A stretch of 5,755 nt of DNA, taken from NCBI GenBank assembly GCA_903894655.1, contig CAITQY010000036.1, forward strand, positions 1 through 5,755, read 5' to 3'. Source of the DNA: an uncultured Gemmatimonadota bacterium (lineage in GTDB: Bacteria > Gemmatimonadota > Gemmatimonadetes > Gemmatimonadales > Gemmatimonadaceae). The position numbers were made by a program, and so were the translations under genes. This document shows positions 1 to 5,566 of the stretch, piece by piece. The first letter of the stretch is position 1. Each line of letters begins with the position of its first letter. Under the pieces are notes generated by a model. That model was given only the letters and a program-made list of their open reading frames with translations, was not told the DNA's origin and did no database searches.

Positions 1-1206
1 GAAGACGCGGTCTTCGGTGAGTTCACGCTCGATCTCCTGCAAACGACCCGACTTTTGCAACTGCGCGTACACTTGGCCAGGGTCCACGTTCCGCGCCTTC
101 GCGAGCTCCTCGATGCGCGCATCGACCGCTGACGCGCTCGCCGTGAGCGACTCCCGCTCGGCGATGGTGTCGATGATGAGATCGCGACGCACCTGGCGCT
201 CGGCCATAGGAATGAACTCCTGCGAGAAGCGCTGCTTTTCCGCATCGGGCACGCCGTACATCTGCATATAGCCGTCGACCAGCTGCATCACCCACGCCTT
301 CGGCACGTCGAACGGATTGGCTTCGACGATCCGGTCGATGAGCTGTCCACGCACGTCCGTGTCGGCTTCGCGCTTCGAATGCTCGCCCATGTCGGCGCGC
401 ACGGCATCGCGCAGGATCTGCACGGTCTCGAAGTCGCCGATCTCGCGGGCAAACGCGTCGTCGAGCGCCGGAAGCGACTTACGCTTCACGTCGGTCAGCA
501 CCACGCGCACGAGCTTGGTGGCGCCACGCTGCGATTCGTCTGGGAAGTCTTCGGGCCAACGCACCTGACGCTCCGTGGTGCCGCCGGGGGCGGTCTCCAT
601 GATGAGCTCTTCGATGCCGGCGATCGCCTGGCCGCCACCGAGCACGAGGCGGTACTCCTTGCCCTCGGGCAGGGACCCATCGGCGTCGGCCGTGGACAGC
701 ATCACGGTGACCATGTCACCGGGGGCGGGCTTGTCGTCAACCGGTGCCCAATCGGCCTTCTGCTCGCGGATCTTCTCGATCTGCTCTTCGATCTGCTCGT
801 CCGTCACGGTCGGGTCGCGGCGTGTGACCGCGAAGCCGTCCAGTTGCTCGAGCGTGAGTTCGGGGCGCACTTCGCAGTGCAACTCGAACTCGAGCGGCTG
901 GCCGGGTTCAGACTTGAGATCGTGCACGTGCGGCTGCGCGGCGAGCTTCAGCCCTTCGCGCTCGACGACCTCGCGGAACGCATCGTTCATCGCGAGCTCG
1001 ATCGCTTCCTGGCGCACCTCATTGGCGTAGCGCTTGCGCACCATCGCGGTGGGGGCCTTGCCGGGGCGGAAGCCCGGAATGCGAGCCTGCGTCGCGTACT
1101 TCCGCGCCGCCTTTTCTTCGTAGGACGCGACGGTGTCAGCCGGCACCGAGATCTGCATCCGGCGCGAGACTCCCGCGCTCTCGGTCGGGGTAATGGTGAT
1201 GGTCAT
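1..1206 (-). CDS. tig: Trigger factor (ribosome-associated chaperone / prolyl isomerase), 3' end cut by window
   Basis: The reading frame stays open from the ATG at 1206 to the window edge, giving 402 residues without a stop. Trigger factors are usually about 430-450 residues, so only the last few dozen are missing. The N-terminal ribosome-docking domain has the family signature GFRPGKAP at residues 45-52, the loop that contacts ribosomal protein L23 at the exit tunnel. An FKBP-type peptidyl-prolyl isomerase domain covers about 160-240 (GDMVTVML near 163-170, then LVLGGGQAIAGIEE near 187-200). The rest is the charged helical substrate-binding C-terminal domain. The protein binds nascent chains in the cytoplasm. 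No Shine-Dalgarno is seen before the start, but MTITITPTES is a normal family beginning. It lies downstream of the crt operon terminator and has its own candidate promoter, so it is probably a separate unit. In many bacteria clpP and clpX follow tig, but that would lie outside this window. Confidence 0.97.
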   Translation of the reverse strand, partial: MTITITPTESAGVSRRMQISVPADTVASYEEKAARKYATQARIPGFRPGKAPTAMVRKRYANEVRQEAIELAMNDAFREVVEREGLKLAAQPHVHDLKSEPGQPLEFELHCEVRPELTLEQLDGFAVTRRDPTVTDEQIEEQIEKIREQKADWAPVDDKPAPGDMVTVMLSTADADGSLPEGKEYRLVLGGGQAIAGIEELIMETAPGGTTERQVRWPEDFPDESQRGATKLVRVVLTDVKRKSLPALDDAFAREIGDFETVQILRDAVRADMGEHSKREADTDVRGQLIDRIVEANPFDVPKAWVMQLVDGYMQMYGVPDAEKQRFSQEFIPMAERQVRRDLIIDTIAERESLTASASAVDARIEELAKARNVDPGQVYAQLQKSGRLQEIERELTEDRVF

Positions 1207-1212
1207 GCGGGC

Positions 1213-1242
1213 AATCTAAGTGAGGCGGTGAGTCGGGGTGAA
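1213..1242 (-). promoter_or_regulatory. Candidate tig promoter giving a leaderless mRNA
   Basis: On the minus strand TTCACC (1237-1242, 4/6 to TTGACA) is followed 18 nt later by TAGATT (1213-1218, 4/6 to TATAAT). Shifting the second box by one base gives TTAGAT with a 17-nt spacer. Only six bases separate TAGATT from the tig ATG, so transcription would begin at or within a base or two of the start codon. This agrees with the missing Shine-Dalgarno. It sits directly after the upstream terminator. The boxes are weak matches, so the call is an inference from position as much as from sequence. Confidence 0.4.
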
Positions 1243-1247
1243 CTGCG

Positions 1248-1289
1248 AAAACAGGGCCGCCGACGGGAAAACTCCGAACGGCCGCCCTG
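1248..1289 (-). terminator. Intrinsic terminator at the end of the crt operon
   Basis: The arms CAGGGCGGCCG (1279-1289) and CGGCGGCCCTG (1252-1262), read on the minus strand, pair over 11 positions with a single G-G mismatch around a 16-nt loop. Four U residues follow at once (1251-1248). It starts about 50 nt after the crtI stop and lies before tig, so it separates the two units. The U tract is short and the loop long, so read-through is possible. Confidence 0.65.
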
Positions 1290-1304
1290 CGATCGGGGGA
1301 GTCG

Positions 1305-1322
1305 GCGGGGGCGGACCCCCGC
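1305..1322 (-). other. GC hairpin just downstream of crtI
   Basis: GCGGGGG and CCCCCGC form a perfect 7-bp stem around a four-base loop, starting 16 nt after the crtI stop codon. There is no U tract on either side, so by itself it is not an intrinsic terminator. It may stabilise the 3' end of the crt mRNA or assist the terminator at 1248-1289. Confidence 0.4.
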
Positions 1323-1337
1323 TGGAGCTGGTATTGA

Positions 1338-2849
1338 TCAGCGCAGCGAAAGCTCCGGGGCGGCCGCCGCGGCCCGAGCCGGCGCCCCGCCGATGAGCTC
1401 GGCGACAATCTTGCCGCTGGAAATCACACCGGGCAGTCCCGCCCCCGGATGGGTGCCAGCCCCACAAAAATACAGGTTCGGGATGTCCTTGCTCACGTTG
1501 TGGGGGCGCATGTAGGCCGACTGGGTGAGCACCGGCTCCGGACCGAAGGCGCTGCCGAGATAGCTGTTCAGGGTCGTCTCGAAGTACCGCGGATCGATAC
1601 GGCGCTCAGTGACGATGTGCTTGCTGAGCTCGGGCATGTAACGCTCTTCGAGATAACCCATGATCCGGTCACGATACCGCTGGCCCACGGCTTCCCAGTC
1701 CACGTCGCCGCCGAGATGGGGCACCGGCGACAGCACATACCAGCAGTCATGTCCCGGCGGCGCCAACGACGGATCGGTGGCGGTGGGGCGGTGCAGGTAG
1801 AGCGAGAAATCGTCGGATAGAATCTTCTTCTCGAAGATGTCCTCCAGCAGCGCCTTGTAGCGCGGGCCCATGATGATCTCATGGTGCGCGATGTCCTCGT
1901 ACTGCTTGTCGGTGCCGAAATAGATCACGAAGAGCGACATGGAGAAGCGCATGCGCTCCACCTTGGCGTTGCTCATCGAGGGGTGCGCCTCGGGCGGCAG
2001 CAGCGTGCGATACGCCTGCGCCACGTCGCCGTTGCACACCACGGCATCGGCCTTCACGACCTCGCCGTCGACCAGCTTCACCCCGGTGGTCCGGCGGCGG
2101 GCCGTGTCGACCGTAATCTCCTTCACTTCACTTTCAAAGCGAATCGTGCCGCCCAAGTCCTCGAACGCTTGCACCAGCGCTCGCACCAGCGCGCCGGTGC
2201 CCCCCATCGCGAACAGCACGCCCCACTGCTGCTCCAGCTTGTGGATCAGCGCATACATCGACGACGTCTTGTACGGATTCCCACCCACCAACAAGGGGTG
2301 GAAGGAGAACACCTGCCGCAGGCGCTCGTCCTTGAGATACTTATCGGCGAGGTCGGCCACCGAGATATCGGAGCGCGTGCGGATCAGGTCGGGGAGCATC
2401 TTGATCATCGAGCCAGCCGTGAGGAACGGCTTGTCAATGAGCGGCATGCCCACGTTGAAGATCTCCCACGCCTTGTCGCGGAACTTCAAGTAGCCGGCGA
2501 CGTCGTCGGGATTGAACTCACCCACCTGACGCACGATGGCGTCGCGGTCGCCGTTGTAATGGAACACCGACCCGTCTTCGAACCGGATGTTATAAAACGG
2601 ATCGAGCAGGACGAGCTTGATGTAATCTTCGGTTTTCTTGCCGGTCAGCGCGAAGAGCTCGTCGATGAGCCACGGCGCGGTGATGATCGTGGGGCCGCCA
2701 TCGAACGAGAACCCATCCTGTTCGAACACGTACCCGCGGCCGCCGGCCTTGTCGAGCTTTTCGACGATCGTGACGTCGTGGCCCTGTGCCTGCAGGCGAA
2801 TGGCTGCGGCGAGTCCGCCGAAGCCGCTGCCGATGACAACAATGCGCAT
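1338..2849 (-). CDS. crtI: Phytoene desaturase (CrtI family)
   Basis: This 503-residue FAD-dependent carotenoid desaturase has the usual CrtI length. MRIVVIGSGFGGLAAA at the N-terminus is the dinucleotide-binding fold, with the GxGxxG glycines at residues 7-12 and the acidic end of the second strand at E30. The C-terminal block NLYFCGAGTHPGAGLPG (458-474) is the bacterial-type phytoene dehydrogenase signature. The enzyme introduces double bases of conjugation into phytoene at the membrane, usually in four steps to lycopene; the number of steps cannot be read from sequence. The frame is open 83 codons further upstream, but that would overlap the preceding gene, and the flavin-binding strand begins exactly at the chosen ATG. 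No clear Shine-Dalgarno precedes it. The last 17 residues form an Ala/Pro-rich tail beyond the conserved core. It is the last gene of the crt operon, 47 nt after the small membrane protein gene. Other members of the family (CrtD, CrtN, CrtO types) are less likely given the adjacent crtB. Confidence 0.95.
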   Translation of the reverse strand: MRIVVIGSGFGGLAAAIRLQAQGHDVTIVEKLDKAGGRGYVFEQDGFSFDGGPTIITAPWLIDELFALTGKKTEDYIKLVLLDPFYNIRFEDGSVFHYNGDRDAIVRQVGEFNPDDVAGYLKFRDKAWEIFNVGMPLIDKPFLTAGSMIKMLPDLIRTRSDISVADLADKYLKDERLRQVFSFHPLLVGGNPYKTSSMYALIHKLEQQWGVLFAMGGTGALVRALVQAFEDLGGTIRFESEVKEITVDTARRRTTGVKLVDGEVVKADAVVCNGDVAQAYRTLLPPEAHPSMSNAKVERMRFSMSLFVIYFGTDKQYEDIAHHEIIMGPRYKALLEDIFEKKILSDDFSLYLHRPTATDPSLAPPGHDCWYVLSPVPHLGGDVDWEAVGQRYRDRIMGYLEERYMPELSKHIVTERRIDPRYFETTLNSYLGSAFGPEPVLTQSAYMRPHNVSKDIPNLYFCGAGTHPGAGLPGVISSGKIVAELIGGAPARAAAAAPELSLR

Positions 2850-2873
2850 GAACCGAGGTGCTGAAGAAAGCGG

Positions 2874-2886
2874 GGAGCGCCGCTCC
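2874..2886 (-). other. Short hairpin in the gap before crtI
   Basis: GGAGC, a three-base loop and GCTCC form a perfect 5-bp stem in the 47-nt gap between the small membrane protein gene and crtI. There is no U tract directly after it. It could be an mRNA processing or stability element; a chance occurrence in GC-rich DNA is also possible. Confidence 0.25.
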
Positions 2887-2896
2887 GCCGCGATGT

Positions 2897-3199
2897 TCAG
2901 CGACGAAGGAGCACAGTAATGTGCCAAAGATGAATCACGAGCGCCGACAGCATCGCGAGCGCGAAGCCTTCCGGGGACGGATCCGGCCGACGATGAAAGA
3001 TCATCGCTGCCACCAGTGATCCGCCGGCCCCGAGAAACGACACGATGCGCGCCGTGTTCGGCGAGCCGAGCGGCGACGACGGCTTCCGTGCCTGCCACAC
3101 ATACAGGACCGCGGCCTCAATCACGATGAGGACGAGAATCCCGATCGGCAGCGCGTCGGAATCGAAGATCGGGATGAGGCGATCCATCGGGATATTCAT
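2897..3199 (-). CDS. Uncharacterised small membrane protein of the crt operon
   Basis: I do not recognise this 100-residue protein. It has three hydrophobic stretches that look like membrane helices: about residues 17-35 (ALPIGILVLIVIEAAVLYVW), 52-67 and 78-96, joined by short loops with RR and KP residues. No cysteine pairs, metal-binding or catalytic motif is visible. Tryptophan and histidines cluster in the last helix (HLWHIT). The ATG at 3199 is chosen because hydrophobic, gene-like sequence begins there. The frame extends to 3361, but that part is Arg/Pro-rich and overlaps cruF out of frame. An alternative ATG lies at 3187. Neither has a Shine-Dalgarno. It is 58 nt after cruF and 47 nt before crtI on the same strand, so it is probably co-transcribed and may help carotenoid enzymes or pigment in the membrane. 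That role is guilt by association only. Confidence 0.75.
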   Translation of the reverse strand: MNIPMDRLIPIFDSDALPIGILVLIVIEAAVLYVWQARKPSSPLGSPNTARIVSFLGAGGSLVAAMIFHRRPDPSPEGFALAMLSALVIHLWHITVLLRR

Positions 3200-3240
3200 G
3201 AGGTTAACGCACTGACCGGGTTGACGGTGCCCGTACGGCA

Positions 3241-3256
3241 GCCGGCCAACGCCGGC
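3241..3256 (-). other. Intercistronic GC hairpin right after the cruF stop
   Basis: GCCGGC, the loop GTTG and GCCGGC form a perfect 6-bp stem beginning one base after the cruF TAG on the minus strand. An 8-bp palindrome CCGTACGG (3231-3238) follows closely. No U tract is present, so a full terminator is unlikely. The position suits an mRNA processing or stability element that sets relative levels of cruF and the downstream genes. Confidence 0.35.
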
Positions 3257-3257
3257 A

Positions 3258-4223
3258 CTAGCGCCCCGAGACGGCGACGCGCGCCAGTGGCGACGTGCCG
3301 GGGGCGCCGACCGGCTGCGGGTCGGCGCGGAGTGCCGCCCACAGCGGAATGGCCATGGCAATCGTGCCCAGCACGCCAGCCAGCACCATGTCCTGCCGGA
3401 AGCAGATGGCGAGCGGGAGCAAGCCGTTGACGGCGTACAGCGTGATCGGCAGGCGATGCGGCGACACCTTGGCCGCCCACATGCTCGGCGGAACGATGGC
3501 GAGCATCACACGCGCCACGATGATGCCGGTGAGCAGCCAGCCGAGCCAGTTCGTGATCGGCATGCCGAAGAAGATCGGCTTCCCGATGAACTGCTCGAAG
3601 GCGCTGCGGTCGGCGAGCGTACCCATCTGCCAGAACCAATGATTGGTTTTCACCATCGCCGGGTCCATGGATACGTCCCACGCCGTCAGCACGAGACCAC
3701 CCATGAGCGCCCAGTACCACTTGGACGTATTGTCGTCTTTGGCGGGCAGAAAGCGACCGCAGATCGCCAGCGACGCGACCAGCATGTAGAACCACGACGT
3801 CGGGATGTTGAACGGCACGCGGCCGAACATCTTGTAGCCCAACTGGCTGGTGTACTCGTACGCGCCAAACGGATAGTCGGTGACCGTGCCGGCGTATTCG
3901 GAAACGAAGGCCAGACAGAACGACACGAGAAACACCTGCAGGGCGAGTCGGCTCCCGATGCAGTGGGCGAGAAACGCCAGCCCCGCGATGGCACCCAGCG
4001 TGACGGTGGTCGCCCCGCCGTAGGCGAAGCCCACGGCCATGACCTTCTGGTTCTGCGCGGTCTGCAGCCACTCCGGATACGGCGGCGCCAGGAACGTCGC
4101 GAAGGCGAACGCGGAGAACGCGCTGAAAAACGCGTGACCCAGCAGCGTCAGCCCGGCGATCTTGAACAATGTGGACGGCGAGGCGTCCTTCAGAGCATCC
4201 CGAAGGTCGGTCGAAGCGGTCAT
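3258..4223 (-). CDS. cruF: Carotenoid 1,2-hydratase, CruF family (DUF422-type membrane protein)
   Basis: This 321-residue polytopic membrane protein has about seven or eight hydrophobic segments and matches the CruF / bisanhydrobacterioruberin hydratase family. Family-type blocks are SEYAGTVTDYPFGAYEYT (108-125), PTSWFYM (141-147), AWDVSMDPAM (181-190) and GMPITNWLGWLLTG (220-233). Conserved acidic and aromatic residues in these blocks are the likely active-site elements. Known members add water to the 1,2 double bond of a psi-end group, as in myxol and bacterioruberin synthesis; here the substrate would be lycopene, a more desaturated acyclic carotenoid or gamma-carotene. The ATG is 13 nt after the crtB stop, and a G-rich Shine-Dalgarno-like GAGGGGG overlaps that stop, so the two genes look translationally coupled. 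This is the only gene here with a visible ribosome-binding site. The last 20 residues are a Pro/Gly-rich tail. Family call is firm; exact substrate is inferred. Confidence 0.9.
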   Translation of the reverse strand: MTASTDLRDALKDASPSTLFKIAGLTLLGHAFFSAFSAFAFATFLAPPYPEWLQTAQNQKVMAVGFAYGGATTVTLGAIAGLAFLAHCIGSRLALQVFLVSFCLAFVSEYAGTVTDYPFGAYEYTSQLGYKMFGRVPFNIPTSWFYMLVASLAICGRFLPAKDDNTSKWYWALMGGLVLTAWDVSMDPAMVKTNHWFWQMGTLADRSAFEQFIGKPIFFGMPITNWLGWLLTGIIVARVMLAIVPPSMWAAKVSPHRLPITLYAVNGLLPLAICFRQDMVLAGVLGTIAMAIPLWAALRADPQPVGAPGTSPLARVAVSGR

Positions 4224-4239
4224 ACGAGGAGCCCCCTCA
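4224..4239 (-). promoter_or_regulatory. cruF ribosome-binding site overlapping the crtB stop
   Basis: On the minus strand the crtB stop TGA runs straight into AGGGGG-type purines (TGAGGGGG), which end 8 nt before the cruF ATG. Ribosomes terminating on crtB would be placed on the cruF start, so translational coupling is likely. The same 16 bases decide both the end of crtB and the cruF start choice. Confidence 0.65.
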
Positions 4240-5220
4240 GGCCAGTCGGATCAGGGAATCAGCATTGGCAGCCACCGCATTGGGTTCCCACACGATCCGC
4301 GGACCGTTGCCCAGGGCGGAGAGATCAGGTGCCGGCGCGCGATAGCGCCAGGCATTCCAGAGGATGCCAACGCGCGCCAAACGACCAATACGCGCGCGGG
4401 TGGAAATCGTGTCATAATGCTGCGCTTCAATGGCCGTGAGGATACCGGCATAGCCATTCGCGCAGGCGGCAGCACAGCGCTGTGCGTCGCCGTCGAGCAA
4501 GGAGATTCCAGGCAGCGCCGCCGCATACAAGGCGCGCGCCCGGCTGACTTCATACGCCATCAGGGGCGCCCAACCGGCGTCGCGCGCTAGTTCTGGGCCC
4601 CGCGTGAGCACGTCCTGCGGCGTCAGACCGAACCGGGCCATGTCCTCGGCCGGGAGGTAACAACGGCCCCGCTGGGCGTCCTCCCCGACGTCCCGCAGGA
4701 TATTGGTGAGCTGCATGGCCGTACCGAGCGTGCGGGCATACTGGATGGCCTGCGTGCGCATGGTCGGGCCGGCGGGGACGCCAAACACGTAGGTGCACAT
4801 CTCGCCGACCGAGCTCGCGACGCCTTCGCAGTACTGCTCCAGCTCGGGCCACGTGCCATACGTGTGCGCCTCGAGGTCACGACGCACGCCACCGAGCAGC
4901 TCGAAGAGCGGGGCGGGTGACACGTCGTACGCCCCGACAACCCACGCCACCTCACGGAAGATCGGCCCGCTGGGGCGGCCATCGAGGGCGGCCTGCAGCT
5001 GATTCGCGTACGCGTCGAGCTGGATGGCCAGTTCGGAGACATTGTCGTGGTCCGCCTGATCGACCAGATCGTCGGCGATCCGGCAGAACGCGTAGAGCGC
5101 GTAGGCCGCACGGCGCTTGGTCGCGGGGAGCAGTTTGCTCGCCAGCGAGAAAGTCCGCGCATGGACCATCGTGATCCGGGCGCATTCGGACGCGTCGTCC
5201 AGAGACGCGTTCACGATCAT
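4237..5220 (-). CDS. crtB: Phytoene synthase (squalene/phytoene synthase family)
   Basis: This 327-residue protein is of normal length for bacterial CrtB. It makes phytoene from two geranylgeranyl diphosphates through prephytoene diphosphate. ARTFSLASKLLP (21-32) and YALYAFCRIADDLVD (40-54) carry the first Asp-rich motif, DDLVD. LTNILRDVGEDAQRGRCYLP (171-190) carries the second, DVGED. These bind the Mg2+-diphosphates. The enzyme is soluble or membrane-associated. The ATG at 5220 gives the usual short lead-in to the HARTF block. The frame is open to an ATG at 5457, but that lies upstream of the promoter-like elements and the extra residues look non-coding; the next Met at 5169 would trim a conserved helix. 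There is no Shine-Dalgarno. It is the first gene of the crt operon, with a leader of roughly 190 nt if the TTGACA element is the -35. A squalene synthase or HpnC/D paralogue is possible from the fold, but crtI next door favours CrtB. Confidence 0.95.
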   Translation of the reverse strand: MIVNASLDDASECARITMVHARTFSLASKLLPATKRRAAYALYAFCRIADDLVDQADHDNVSELAIQLDAYANQLQAALDGRPSGPIFREVAWVVGAYDVSPAPLFELLGGVRRDLEAHTYGTWPELEQYCEGVASSVGEMCTYVFGVPAGPTMRTQAIQYARTLGTAMQLTNILRDVGEDAQRGRCYLPAEDMARFGLTPQDVLTRGPELARDAGWAPLMAYEVSRARALYAAALPGISLLDGDAQRCAAACANGYAGILTAIEAQHYDTISTRARIGRLARVGILWNAWRYRAPAPDLSALGNGPRIVWEPNAVAANADSLIRLA

Positions 5221-5352
5221 GCTACCGTGGGCAGCATCGGCTGCGTTGAAGGACTCATGCCGGGACGGAAACTCATCAAAACGGTGGTCAGGCGGGATGA
5301 CTTCGGCCGCGGGTCGGACAACGGGAGCCTGACGCCCCCGCCGAATGAACGC

Positions 5353-5376
5353 AAAAAACGAGGACAGGTTCCTGTC
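5353..5376 (-). promoter_or_regulatory. Attenuator-like hairpin with U6 tract in the crtB leader
   Basis: Read on the minus strand, GACAGG-AA-CCTGTC (5363-5376) is a perfect inverted repeat. As RNA it would fold to a 5-bp stem with a GAAC tetraloop. Four bases later comes a run of six U (5353-5358). Flanking ACGCA and TGCGT can also pair, enclosing the hairpin and tract. It lies in the leader between the promoter-like region and crtB. It could be a weak attenuator, a structured leader or, as DNA, an operator half-palindrome. The stem is short and the U tract is offset, so strength as a terminator is doubtful. Confidence 0.4.
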
Positions 5377-5400
5377 TGCGTCGACACAGCGCGAACGCGC

Positions 5401-5418
5401 TGTACCGATGCATTGACA
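5401..5418 (-). promoter_or_regulatory. TGT-N12-ACA box, promoter-proximal copy
   Basis: TGT and ACA are separated by exactly 12 bases, the same geometry as the stronger boxes upstream. Its right side carries a TTGACA/TGTCAA half-site (5413-5418), but the left half matches only in TGT. It would fall near the transcription start if the TTGACA hexamer at 5448-5453 is the -35. It is the weakest of the three copies and may be chance. Confidence 0.35.
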
Positions 5419-5419
5419 C

Positions 5420-5453
5420 AAGATAAGCTGCGGTCGGTTCACAAGACTGTCAA
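5420..5453 (-). promoter_or_regulatory. Candidate crt operon promoter with a long spacer
   Basis: A perfect -35 hexamer TTGACA lies at 5448-5453 on the minus strand. The best -10-like sequences downstream are TTATCT (5421-5426) and TATCTT (5420-5425, 4/6 to TATAAT), which leaves a 21-22 nt spacer, longer than the usual 17. Sequences at 17-19 nt do not resemble a -10. The promoter may therefore need an activator, use another sigma factor, or start elsewhere. It is in the only AT-richer part of the window, upstream of crtB and downstream of a terminator. Confidence 0.4.
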
Positions 5454-5465
5454 CCATTATTTACA
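5448..5465 (-). promoter_or_regulatory. Operator-like inverted repeat TGTAAA-N6-TTGACA over the -35
   Basis: The 18-bp box reads TGTAAATAATGGTTGACA on the minus strand: TGT-N12-ACA with near-symmetric arms. It contains the TTGACA hexamer, so a bound protein would block or replace -35 contact. The layout matches PpsR/CrtJ sites (TGT-N12-ACA), which control pigment genes in purple bacteria, and also matches a TyrR box (TGTAAA-N6-TTTACA) at 11 of 12 positions. Which factor, if any, binds it cannot be told from this window. Confidence 0.5.
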
Positions 5466-5472
5466 GCAGGAG

Positions 5473-5490
5473 TGTCAGGAAATATTGACG
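5473..5490 (-). promoter_or_regulatory. Second operator-like inverted repeat (TGTCA-N8-TGACG)
   Basis: On the plus strand TGTCAGGAAATATTGACG is a TGTCA-N8-TGAC inverted repeat with TGT-N12-ACG spacing, one base off TGT-N12-ACA. It lies 7 bp from the box at 5448-5465, so the two centres are 25 bp apart. Tandem boxes at this kind of spacing are known for cooperative CrtJ/PpsR binding. Confidence 0.45.
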
Positions 5491-5505
5491 GTTCCCGTGA
5501 AATGC

Positions 5506-5543
5506 AAAAACGGGCGCCGAGGGATTCCCCGGCGCCCGTTTTT
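5506..5543 (-). terminator. Bidirectional intrinsic terminator after the SusD-like gene
   Basis: CGGGCGCCG (5511-5519) and CGGCGCCCG (5530-5538) form a perfect 9-bp GC stem around a 10-base loop. It is flanked by A5 (5506-5510) and T5 (5539-5543), so on the minus strand the stem is followed by five U. It begins 28 nt after the SusD-like stop codon, and shields the crt control region from upstream transcription. The symmetry means it could also stop plus-strand transcripts. Confidence 0.92.
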
Positions 5544-5566
5544 CCTACATCCCGCATGGAACCGGC

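Noticed and set aside
379..1515. Long plus-strand open frame of 378 codons opposite tig
   Set aside because: It is antisense to trigger factor with clear family motifs; its translation is low-complexity His/Arg/Leu-rich and typical of the shadow frame of a high-GC gene.
1881..2864. Plus-strand open frame of 327 codons opposite crtI
   Set aside because: Mirror of the crtI codon pattern, with no recognisable domain and His/Arg-rich composition.
2850..3098. 83-codon N-terminal extension of crtI
   Set aside because: Overlaps the small membrane protein gene out of frame; CrtI proteins begin at the flavin-binding strand that starts at 2849.
3200..3361. 54-codon extension of the small membrane protein
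   Set aside because: Overlaps the cruF 3' end out of frame and is Arg/Pro/Ser-rich, unlike the hydrophobic body.
3456..4439. Plus-strand open frame of 327 codons opposite cruF and the end of crtB
   Set aside because: Crosses two real genes and is charged low-complexity sequence without motifs.
5373..5388. TGT-N10-ACA near the leader hairpin
   Set aside because: Wrong spacing for the other boxes and poor arm symmetry; likely chance.
5438..5453. TTGACA-N4-TGTGAA as a CRP/FNR-type site
   Set aside because: CRP needs TGTGA-N6-TCACA and FNR TTGAT-N4-ATCAA; the order and spacing here do not match, so it is kept only as part of the half-site cluster.
5221..5457. 79-codon N-terminal extension of crtB
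   Set aside because: Its ATG lies upstream of or within promoter-like elements, and the extra residues do not resemble any phytoene synthase N-terminus or have coding character.
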